From: Promethearchaeota archaeon
Lineage (GTDB): Archaea > Asgardarchaeota > Lokiarchaeia > Sigynarchaeales > SOKP01
DNA length: 9,837 bases
NCBI GenBank assembly: GCA_019894875.1
Contig: JAGXNR010000097.1
Coordinates: 1-9,837, forward strand
Direction: 5' to 3'
Shown here in pieces: positions 1 to 6,588 of this stretch. A model generated the notes under the pieces. That model made no database searches and was not told where the DNA came from. It saw only the letters and a program-made list of their open reading frames with translations. A program made the translations under genes and the position numbers. Each line of letters starts with the position of its first letter. Positions within the stretch are counted from its first letter, which is position 1.

Positions 1-2351
1 GAGTTATTGATATAAATATCGAAATATGTAGTCCTTTCTAAAACTGTTATTGTAATAATCCTAGATGCTAATGTATAGTTTTCTTTTTGAGCAGAAATTG
101 TCAGGAAATTGACTCCTAGTTCTAAATTTTGAGAATTAAAGTTTAGTGAATAGTTGAACGGGTTATTTTCAGTGAAGTTTTCAGAAATTCCTATACCTGT
201 AAGCTGTACTAAAGCATTATCAATAAAGATATCAGTGGCACTATCATTGTATGTTGTGGCAATGTTTAAAGTTTCATTCCACGGAATTTCTATTCCAAAA
301 GATTCTGTTTGATTTAGGAATACTTTATCAATGTAAGAATTCCTTTCTAACACCTCAATTTTAAATCGAATGGATTGAGAAGTATAATTTTCTTTTTGAG
401 CATCAATGGTTAAAAATGTATTTCCTAATCCTAAATCCGCTGTATTGATAATAAAAGTGTAGTGTTCCAATATTGGAACTTCAATCAAATTCTCTGGTGA
501 GCCTAACCCTGTTAAATTAACAACTGCTCCAGTAATATGGATATTAGGTTCCAGTTCTTTATCTTTGTACGTTACTGTTATGTTTCCGCTATTCCCATAT
601 ATCATTTGTATAGATTTATCTAGAGTTTTGTTATTACTATCTAAAAAGAGTTGTAAATCGGTTTCTCTTTCAAGTACTTTGATATTTATCAGAATTTCTA
701 TTGATTCATAATATTTTTTGCTCGCAAAAATAGTTAAGAAATTATTACCAATCTGCAAATTCGATGTATGAATAGTAATATTATAATGTTCCAATGAAAT
801 ATTTTCCGTCAAATTCTTAGGTGCTCCTAATCCCCCCAATTGCACACTAGCATTTTGTATGAAAATGTTTGCTTGATCTTTATAAATAGCTGTAATATTC
901 ACCTGATTATTCATAGTGACTTCAATTGATTTTTCTAATGTTTTATTTAAACCTTCAAGGAATAGATCTAATTTAGTTTCTGATTCAATAATACTTTCTC
1001 TATAAGTAATTAATAAGCTTGCATTATCGATTGATAACATAAATGTTTGATTCAAAGCAAAAGTATCTGCTATATATACTTGAATAGAGAGACTTATATT
1101 TATATCTTTTAAAATTAAACTTGTAACATCAAATCCCCCAACTTTTATATCTTGAAATGAAGTATTCGCATTACTCAATTTGACAGTTTCTGTATGGACT
1201 CTATTATTTATATATACTCTAAATTCTGAATTGGGAGAAGAAATTGTCCAATTTTTATCAATTTTGTATTTAAAATTCAAAGTAGCATTTATAATATCAA
1301 TATTACTTCCTGAAATTGTATTTCCCTCTTGATTCCAAGATGCTTCTGTATTCTGATCAATCTTTTTTTCATAAGTTAAAGTTAAGTTAAGAGATTTGAA
1401 ACGTAAATCCTCCCATTGATCACGATCATTACCTCCATAATTATCTTCACAATACATAGATATTCCTAAAACAATTGTAAAATTATTATGACCAGGATCA
1501 ACTGCTAAAACATTATTTATTGCATCAATAATTGCTTGTATAGTTTTAATATCAATATTACCTTCCATTTCATAATTAGTAGTTGGTGGACCATCATTTC
1601 CTAAGGTTCTAGTTTGATTAAATGCTATTCTATATGTATTTAATTCATTAATATCTAAATCACTTATTTCTACATAAAATTGAGCATAATCATAAATCAC
1701 CCATTGATCTAAAGGTCTATCAGGGTCCCATCGAGCCTGAGTATCTCCTGGAGTGTCAATATCTTGATTAACAGTAGCATTTATTACTGCATTAAATGAA
1801 GCTGAAGTAATTATATAATCAGACATATCTGGCATACTAACATTTATTCTCCAATGCATTCGAGGTGTATTATAAGGTTGACCTCCAGAATCTTCATTCC
1901 AATCATGTCCTAAATAACATCCATCACCATCACCATAACCCAGATTAGGTAAAATAACTAGTTCAGTTCTGTTAAAAGCCCTCCATTCTGATTGAGTGGT
2001 ACTATTTAGAATTACTTCTTTTGTAAGTTTTTCACCATTAATGATATAATTTGCTTGATCTTGACTTGTTGAAAAATTAACATCTGAAGCATCTCCTTGA
2101 GTTGTATTATACCATGGATCTATAGGAGGTGAAAATGTAGGATTGTCTAACCATTCTACAGTATGCGATTCCTGTATAACACCTTGACTCTTAGGGGCTA
2201 AATCATAAATACCATTTTTTTCATTATTCTGATTATAATCGAATACTTTTTGAGTAATGAAAAAACTAACTATGAAAAAGTTGGTTAACAAGGCGAACGT
2301 AATGATAATAAAATATGAGAACCGTTTTGTTTTATAACTTTTCTTCATCAT
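1..2351 (-). CDS. Large repeat-containing, membrane-anchored surface protein (partial, C-terminus outside window)
   Basis: An open frame with no stop runs from the ATG at 2351 down to base 1, giving 783 visible residues. Residues 3-10 are basic and 11-33 are a continuous hydrophobic stretch, so the N-terminus is a signal anchor or signal peptide and the rest should lie outside the cell. Residues about 60-335 form a first beta-rich domain with a GDGDG run (140-144) and the only two cysteines seen (145 and 301), a possible disulfide. Residues about 338-457 look like a second jelly-roll-like domain. From 458 on come tandem repeats of 103-108 residues (458-562, 563-670, 671-773, a fourth starting at 774). 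About 30 N-X-S/T sequons suggest heavy N-glycosylation. A GAGGT site lies 10 bases before the ATG. No catalytic motif is visible. I infer an S-layer-associated, adhesive or carbohydrate-binding role. The protein class, not the function, is what I recognise. Confidence 0.85.
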   Translation of the reverse strand, partial: MMKKSYKTKRFSYFIIITFALLTNFFIVSFFITQKVFDYNQNNEKNGIYDLAPKSQGVIQESHTVEWLDNPTFSPPIDPWYNTTQGDASDVNFSTSQDQANYIINGEKLTKEVILNSTTQSEWRAFNRTELVILPNLGYGDGDGCYLGHDWNEDSGGQPYNTPRMHWRINVSMPDMSDYIITSASFNAVINATVNQDIDTPGDTQARWDPDRPLDQWVIYDYAQFYVEISDLDINELNTYRIAFNQTRTLGNDGPPTTNYEMEGNIDIKTIQAIIDAINNVLAVDPGHNNFTIVLGISMYCEDNYGGNDRDQWEDLRFKSLNLTLTYEKKIDQNTEASWNQEGNTISGSNIDIINATLNFKYKIDKNWTISSPNSEFRVYINNRVHTETVKLSNANTSFQDIKVGGFDVTSLILKDINISLSIQVYIADTFALNQTFMLSIDNASLLITYRESIIESETKLDLFLEGLNKTLEKSIEVTMNNQVNITAIYKDQANIFIQNASVQLGGLGAPKNLTENISLEHYNITIHTSNLQIGNNFLTIFASKKYYESIEILINIKVLERETDLQLFLDSNNKTLDKSIQMIYGNSGNITVTYKDKELEPNIHITGAVVNLTGLGSPENLIEVPILEHYTFIINTADLGLGNTFLTIDAQKENYTSQSIRFKIEVLERNSYIDKVFLNQTESFGIEIPWNETLNIATTYNDSATDIFIDNALVQLTGIGISENFTENNPFNYSLNFNSQNLELGVNFLTISAQKENYTLASRIITITVLERTTYFDIYINN
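33..980 (-). repeat. Three tandem ~105-residue protein repeats, start of a fourth
   Basis: Within the surface protein, three units are encoded at 980-666, 665-342 and 341-33 (105, 108 and 103 residues), and a fourth begins at base 32. Each unit has, in order: a short strand ending near NKT or NQT; a YKD or YND motif; a segment ending in GLG or GIG followed by E/K-N-L/F; a GNNFLTI- or GVNFLTI-like strand; an A-Q/S-K-K/E-x-Y motif; and a closing VLER. The units have diverged clearly at DNA level, so this is an old duplication. The pattern suggests Ig-like or Big-type extracellular beta-sandwiches stacked as a stalk; the fold is inferred. Confidence 0.85.
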
Positions 2352-2639
2352 TTCTTAATAAACCTCAATTTTTATAATAAATCTAATGATTCTTTAAACT
2401 TGGATAAAAGATTACTTGAATTATTTAATATTCTTATGAAGAAATATATCTACATCTTTTATTATAACTTTGTCTAATTTTTATAAATTACAATTATGTG
2501 TATAATTTCAAGAAGAAGAAATTTAATTATTAAATTCTTTGTACTAATTAAATAAAATAAAGAGATTTTTCGCACTATACCTTATATTTTTAGTCAAATA
2601 TATACAAGTCTGAGCAAAAAATAAAAAGAGTATTTTAAG
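2352..2639. other. A+T-rich spacer upstream of the surface protein gene
   Basis: Apart from the ribosome binding site next to the minus-strand gene, I see no gene here. The stretch is extremely A+T-rich, with runs such as a TTATAATAAA-like segment near 2371-2381 and a short palindrome near 2520-2534, either of which could be promoter DNA. The TATA-like segment lies too close to the start codon to give a transcript that keeps the ribosome binding site, so no promoter is assigned. The reading frame of the neighbouring pseudogene stays open down to a TAG at 2544-2546, but that part has no recognisable protein character. Confidence 0.4.
2362..2366 (-). promoter_or_regulatory. Shine-Dalgarno site of the surface protein gene
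   Basis: GAGGT on the minus strand lies 10 bases upstream of the ATG at 2351. A second ATG follows directly (2348), so the start could be one codon later. The spacing supports either. Confidence 0.6.
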
Positions 2640-2924
2640 CGTAATCGGGACTACTAAAGCAGAACTTCTCTCAAGAGCTCTTTTATAATCCCTCACTTTT
2701 CTAACAGCTCTAGAATACTTCAAAACTCTCTAATAAGCAATAAAATGACCCCCTAAATAAACTGATTTAGCACTCATTACAAGTAATAATTTAATGAATA
2801 TCCATGGTTCAGAAAGAAAATCTGAAGAGGGTTGTATATAAGAAATGTACAAATAGACATCTGTAATTGAAATGGTAATATTATGATCCAAGCTGAAATC
2901 TTTAGCTAAAAATACTATTTTATA
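2640..2924 (-). pseudogene. Decayed C-terminal end of a surface protein: repeat end, transmembrane segment, basic tail
   Basis: Read on the minus strand from 2924, the frame has no start codon of its own and encodes a strand ending in NITISITDVYLYIS, then a short PSSDFLSEPW linker, a hydrophobic segment of about 22 residues (from WIFIKLLLV to GGHFIAY), and a basic tail beginning RVLKYSRAVRKVR. A TAG at 2730-2732 interrupts the frame exactly between the membrane segment and the basic tail; one C-to-T change from CAG (Gln) would create it. The order (repeat end, membrane helix, positive cytoplasmic tail) is what an anchored archaeal surface protein has at its C-terminus. The first part resembles the end of the repeats in the neighbouring surface protein (FLTI, A-Q-K, I-T-I-T-V). 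Upstream the frame closes at a TAA (2925-2927) and no further repeats are visible. I infer a truncated, inactivated paralogue. The resemblance to complete proteins elsewhere is from memory and not verified. Confidence 0.6.
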
Positions 2925-2959
2925 TTAATTTGAATAAACTTTAATTAAATAATAATAAT

Positions 2960-2985
2960 GCATAATACTTAAGAAATAATTATGC
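2960..2985. repeat. Inverted repeat GCATAAT-N12-ATTATGC, possible operator
   Basis: Perfect 7-base arms at 2960-2966 and 2979-2985 are separated by 12 bases. The arm centres are about 19 bases apart, which would suit a dimeric winged-helix regulator. The repeat lies about 50 bases before the start of the two-gene operon and just upstream of a TATA-like stretch (CTTATAAAA, 2995-3003). In DNA this A+T-rich such arms can occur by chance. Autoregulation by the operon's own HTH proteins is only a guess. Confidence 0.3.
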
Positions 2986-3020
2986 TTATTTTATCTTATA
3001 AAATTTATTTATCTAGATTT

Positions 3021-3026
3021 AGAGGT
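3021..3026 (+). promoter_or_regulatory. Shine-Dalgarno site selecting a TTG start
   Basis: AGAGGT, complementary to the usual archaeal 16S rRNA 3' end, lies 8 bases before the TTG at 3035. It supports TTG as the start of the 417-residue protein, since the next in-frame ATG is 30 codons further on. Another TTG at 3028 is out of frame and too close to the site. Confidence 0.65.
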
Positions 3027-3034
3027 ATTGAAAT

Positions 3035-4288
3035 TTGATACAAGGTATTTTAACTTTTCAGTTCAAAATAAATCAAAAGGAAACGGGAGAAATTGAGCCT
3101 GAATTTGCACCAATTCAATTGATAATGAGAGATGAAGATTTGGATGAAGATGATTTCTCTGCGTTACTCAGTCAAAATGATATATTTGCTATTTTTTATC
3201 AACATACCACTGGACTCTTTGGGGTAAAATATAGTTATAATAATTTTTACACAGGAAGACTTAAGGAAAGCCCTTATCAAGTTATCTCATATTTTAAACA
3301 AGTAGCAGATGGTACACAATATTTAGCAATTTCAATTTTTGGGTTAGATGATGAAATTGAAATTTTCGAACATCTCATTAATGACATGGGAAGTCGGTTA
3401 GACACCATATTTGATAAATTGACTCGAGCAAAAAACTCAAAGCAACTCTCTTTAATTGAAAACATTAGTATTAGGTTACAAAATGAACTAAAATTTACAA
3501 TTTTTCAAATCGATAGATTATCCAATCTAGATAAACTTCAGAAGATTGCTTTAATCTATAATAGTAGTGAACGATTGAAAATCTTAGAGGTTCTACGAGA
3601 ACATCCGATTTCTAAAGGAGCATTAAAAAAAATTTTAGAAGGTATGTCTGCTACTGTTAATGTAGATATACTTCTTCAACCATTCTTAGAATTAAATATA
3701 ATAAGACGGGATTGGATAAAAGGAGAAAAAGATAAAAAAACAGGTGAAATTACCCATCAAGGAGAATATTTATTCTTAGTTAAAGATATTCTGATGGCTC
3801 GAATCCCGAATGAAAATTTATTAAATCATTTCAAAGAGACCAAAAATGAATTATATCCGATATATCAACAAAAAGTAATAGATTATTTTTCAAATTACGA
3901 TCCCTATACACAATCAGTCGATGAAATGAAGAAGTTAGCTTCACTTCTATTAAGCCCAGATGCATATGATTTCTTTGTACTAATGCGACATAATCATTAT
4001 CCAATGGATAAAATTCCAAAGATATTTTCAGAATTTGCTGTTACTGAGTTATTATTAGATGATTTAAAAGATTTAAATATCATTACCGAGATCATTGATA
4101 AAGCTGACCGGAAATGGATTTGTCTACTTACAGAAATTAAACCCTTGATAATATTTCCTGAGTATCTCCTTCCCAAGATTAGAGCGGCATATAAAAATCA
4201 AGATGGTGATAGTGAAATTACTTATGAAATAGCTAAAAAAGCTTTAAGCCTGTTAGAAATAACCTATCCTGAGAAGGTTACATTTTAG
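3035..4288 (+). CDS. Unknown protein: alpha/beta N-terminal region plus two winged-helix-like regions
   Basis: This 417-residue soluble protein starts at TTG and has no signal peptide or membrane segment. I do not recognise a named family. Residues 1-130 look like a small alpha/beta domain (strands near 3-12, 50-56, 62-68 and 96-103, then a long helix 105-130). Residues 135-172 are helical and may form a short coiled coil. Residues 176-250 read like a winged helix: a helix ERLKILEVLREH, a turn PISKGALKKIL, a recognition-like helix, then a beta wing rich in K, G and E (228-248). Residues 296-366 look like a second one. The layout suggests binding to DNA or another protein, not catalysis. It sits 29 bases upstream of the TrmB-like coiled-coil gene, so the two are probably co-transcribed and may act together. 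Alternatives are a longin- or roadblock-type platform fused to winged helices, or an ESCRT-II-like tandem winged helix; neither can be shown from sequence alone. Confidence 0.85.
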   Translation: MIQGILTFQFKINQKETGEIEPEFAPIQLIMRDEDLDEDDFSALLSQNDIFAIFYQHTTGLFGVKYSYNNFYTGRLKESPYQVISYFKQVADGTQYLAISIFGLDDEIEIFEHLINDMGSRLDTIFDKLTRAKNSKQLSLIENISIRLQNELKFTIFQIDRLSNLDKLQKIALIYNSSERLKILEVLREHPISKGALKKILEGMSATVNVDILLQPFLELNIIRRDWIKGEKDKKTGEITHQGEYLFLVKDILMARIPNENLLNHFKETKNELYPIYQQKVIDYFSNYDPYTQSVDEMKKLASLLLSPDAYDFFVLMRHNHYPMDKIPKIFSEFAVTELLLDDLKDLNIITEIIDKADRKWICLLTEIKPLIIFPEYLLPKIRAAYKNQDGDSEITYEIAKKALSLLEITYPEKVTF

Positions 4289-4301
4289 TTATATAAAATT
4301 T

Positions 4302-4307
4302 GAGAGG
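4302..4307 (+). promoter_or_regulatory. Shine-Dalgarno site of the TrmB-like coiled-coil gene
   Basis: GAGAGG lies 10 bases before the ATG at 4318, inside the 29-base gap of the operon. It supports this ATG, which is also the first in frame. The gap has no room for an obvious terminator and promoter, which favours co-transcription with the upstream gene. Confidence 0.6.
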
Positions 4308-4317
4308 ATTAAATTAA

Positions 4318-6513
4318 ATGTATTTGTTTAAAGATAAAGAAGTAATTGAAGTTCCAATTAAATGTAAATTCTGTTTAAAAGAGATAAAGTTTCCAATAAC
4401 TGTAGATGAATATAAAGAGGTTATGAAGTTCCCTATAATAAGGGAGAGTGTTCATGGCGATCCAGAGCATAAATTAACAGTTTCTATTAATATGAATTTA
4501 GAGATTGAAAATTTTGAAATTCAAGACCTGCAAGAAAAAGAAGCAGAGGAAGTTGTGTACTCCGAAGATTTAATAAAACAAGTTCTTGGTGAAATAGATC
4601 TTTCAGACGAGGAGATTGAATTATATTTTCGGACGACTGGGCGTGAAACTGTTTCTCTTGGTGAAATCTCAATTTTAATGGGTAAGTCTAAGGAAGAATG
4701 TACACAAATTGTTGATAAATTCATTGAAAAAGGATTATTTAAAGAAATAATCGGTGCTACACCGCATTATGCTGCATTACCACCTTATGCAGCTTTAGTT
4801 GCTCAATTGAGAACCTTTTCTACGTATATTTCTGATATAAAATCAAAAATTCCTATTCAGTTAGATCAGTCCTTTGCTCAACTGGAATCTCAAGCTAAAA
4901 ATATGGAGACTCTTAAAGATTCAAGTGAAGTTATGATGGAATTGAAAGAAAAGATGCTCGATCAAATTCAAGCCCAAAAGAAAGAATTTGATAGTACCAT
5001 TTCCGCAATTGATCAGATTAAAAATATTAAAAGTGAAATCACTGGTTTAGGAGAGGTTACCCAAAATATTTCAGAAGATCAAATTGGTAGCTTAACTTCA
5101 CAATTTAATAATCTCAATCAAAAAACATCACAAATTATACGAAATCAAGTTGATGAGCTAAGAAGTCAATTTGGTGATGTTAAAAAAATCGTTTCCGATA
5201 ATTTACAGAAGTTAAGATTAGGAGTTATCCAACAAGCGGTAGGAGATATTATTGAGAAAGTAGTATCTTCTAGGTTAAAAGATATTACTGACAATCTAAA
5301 CGTTCAATTAAGTGTAAGTCAAACTGTTTTTGCAGATGAATTAAAGAAAATTACTCAAGGTGTTGATTCTGAATTTGTTGGTAAATTAAAAGGCTCAATA
5401 GAAGATGCTGTTAAAAATATAGAGGGAATTAGTATTAAAACAGACGATGAAAAAGAACAAGCATTTTCAGAGATTGTTGACAATTTTAATAAAGCTGCTG
5501 AGTTAGCAGAAGAAAGAATTGATAGCCTTTCGGGAGATATTTTTAAATCATTTGGAAATGTAAGAGAAATTTTCTCGAAAGGAATTCTCGATACACTAGA
5601 TAATACATTAACTGATATATTGAATAGATTAGAACTTAGCGAAAAGACTACAATGGAATTCTGGGAACAGTCAAAAAAAGCAAAGGGCGCAATAACTATG
5701 AAAGATATCTGGTTCATTCGTTCTCCTGAAGCAGCCAAAGCTCATATCAATGATGAGATCTCAAAAGCTAAAATGAGAGTTTTAATTGTAGCACCTGATC
5801 TCTTAGATATTGATATAGATGTTATTAAAGCTCGACCTTCAAGAGTTAACTTTCGAATTGCTACTAATATTAATCCCGGTATAGCAGAACACGAAGCAAG
5901 ATTACAAGAGTTAGATCAGATGGATAACGTCACTTATAGAAGTAGAGCTTTACAGAACCTTTGGGGAATTAACAAAGATTATGAAGAAGTGATATTATGC
6001 GTACTTTCAAAAATAGAGTTTCGGGGTGAAACAGTAACAGAAATTGCAGGGATTGGAAGTATAATTGAAGAGCACATCAAAATCTTCGTCCCTATCCTGG
6101 AAGATGCATGGGTTTCATCAAGAAAAGAAATTATGAGATCAATTAAAAGCACTCTCTCTAAAGAACCTGTTCAAACACCAGAACCAGAACGTATAGCTGA
6201 AAAACCACTTACAGTTCCACCTGTTCCTGATGAACCAGAAAAGGAAATCCCTGAAGTAGAAGCTCCATCTCCCCTTTCAACACAGTTCGATAACATACTG
6301 AAAGGTGTAGAAAATAAAACTGGTCTTGAGATTTCTACTTCATTAGAAAGATTTCAAGGTGAATTTGTTAAATTAAAGGGATATAATAGTGTTTTAAAGA
6401 ATATCCATATAACTTGCAACGATCTAAAAAGTAAAACAGAATTACTTAATCAACCTGAAAAAGAAGAATTGAAGACTCAAATGAAACTTTGGCGTCAACA
6501 ACTAGCTCTTTAA
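4318..6513 (+). CDS. TrmB-like HTH protein with a long internal coiled coil
   Basis: The 731 residues divide into six parts. Residues 1-70 are strand-rich with a CKFC pair (C16, C19) and an HGDPEH motif (46-51); no second cysteine pair follows, so a classical zinc finger is incomplete. Residues 82-165 match the TrmB-type winged helix (LSDEEIELYF, LGEISILMGKS, IEKGLF, then the hallmark Y-A-A-L-P-P at 151-156). Residues about 170-445 are Q/E/K/S-rich heptad-like helix without membrane segments, i.e. a long coiled coil. Residues 455-605 resemble the C-terminal domain of TrmB regulators (IWFIRSPEA, then a VLIVAPDLL strand), a phospholipase-D-like fold here lacking an HKD motif. Residues 616-652 are a proline/glutamate linker and 653-731 a helical tail. 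Ordinary TrmB proteins have about 250-350 residues and sense sugars. Here the insert would hold the DNA-binding and sensor ends far apart. I infer a DNA-binding architectural or signalling protein working with the upstream product; target and ligand are unknown. Confidence 0.9.
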   Translation: MYLFKDKEVIEVPIKCKFCLKEIKFPITVDEYKEVMKFPIIRESVHGDPEHKLTVSINMNLEIENFEIQDLQEKEAEEVVYSEDLIKQVLGEIDLSDEEIELYFRTTGRETVSLGEISILMGKSKEECTQIVDKFIEKGLFKEIIGATPHYAALPPYAALVAQLRTFSTYISDIKSKIPIQLDQSFAQLESQAKNMETLKDSSEVMMELKEKMLDQIQAQKKEFDSTISAIDQIKNIKSEITGLGEVTQNISEDQIGSLTSQFNNLNQKTSQIIRNQVDELRSQFGDVKKIVSDNLQKLRLGVIQQAVGDIIEKVVSSRLKDITDNLNVQLSVSQTVFADELKKITQGVDSEFVGKLKGSIEDAVKNIEGISIKTDDEKEQAFSEIVDNFNKAAELAEERIDSLSGDIFKSFGNVREIFSKGILDTLDNTLTDILNRLELSEKTTMEFWEQSKKAKGAITMKDIWFIRSPEAAKAHINDEISKAKMRVLIVAPDLLDIDIDVIKARPSRVNFRIATNINPGIAEHEARLQELDQMDNVTYRSRALQNLWGINKDYEEVILCVLSKIEFRGETVTEIAGIGSIIEEHIKIFVPILEDAWVSSRKEIMRSIKSTLSKEPVQTPEPERIAEKPLTVPPVPDEPEKEIPEVEAPSPLSTQFDNILKGVENKTGLEISTSLERFQGEFVKLKGYNSVLKNIHITCNDLKSKTELLNQPEKEELKTQMKLWRQQLAL

Positions 6514-6530
6514 TTTTCTTAAATTTTTAT
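6514..6530 (+). terminator. T-rich tract after the two-gene operon
   Basis: Directly after the TAA come T-runs (TTTT, TTTTT) without a stem-loop, the form of many archaeal terminators. It is consistent with the operon ending here, since the next gene has its own spacer. The high A+T background makes the call weak. Confidence 0.3.
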
Positions 6531-6588
6531 CCTATTCTGTATCGTAGATAATAAAATAATTATTATTGAATTTTTAATTACTTCTCCT

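Noticed and set aside
33..980. Repeated TCTTTTTGAGCA-like segments as a CRISPR or DNA repeat array
   Set aside because: The similarity follows the protein repeat units at 300-base spacing and is explained by the A-Q-K-E-N-Y coding motif.
2436..2477. Short plus-strand open frame starting at an ATG in the spacer
   Set aside because: Only about 13 codons, no ribosome binding site, A+T-driven composition.
2730..2732. In-frame TAG as a pyrrolysine codon, given a methyltransferase-like gene in the same window
   Set aside because: The fragment has no start and no upstream domains, and its TAG replaces a residue in a surface-protein tail. Decay from CAG is simpler, and no pyl genes are visible.
3028..3030. 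Alternative TTG start for the 417-residue protein
   Set aside because: It is out of frame with the protein and only 1 base from the Shine-Dalgarno site.
4487..4724. Two overlapping minus-strand open frames of 61 and 67 codons
   Set aside because: Both are antisense to the HTH region of the TrmB-like gene and have no recognisable protein character.
5355..5738. 127-codon minus-strand open frame inside the TrmB-like gene
   Set aside because: Serine- and leucine-rich composition typical of the antisense of a coiled-coil gene, no ribosome binding site, fully overlapped by a well-supported gene.
6581..6588. CTTCTCCT before the metallo-beta-lactamase start as a ribosome binding site
   Set aside because: It is pyrimidine-rich and resembles the anti-Shine-Dalgarno itself, so it cannot pair with 16S rRNA in the usual way.
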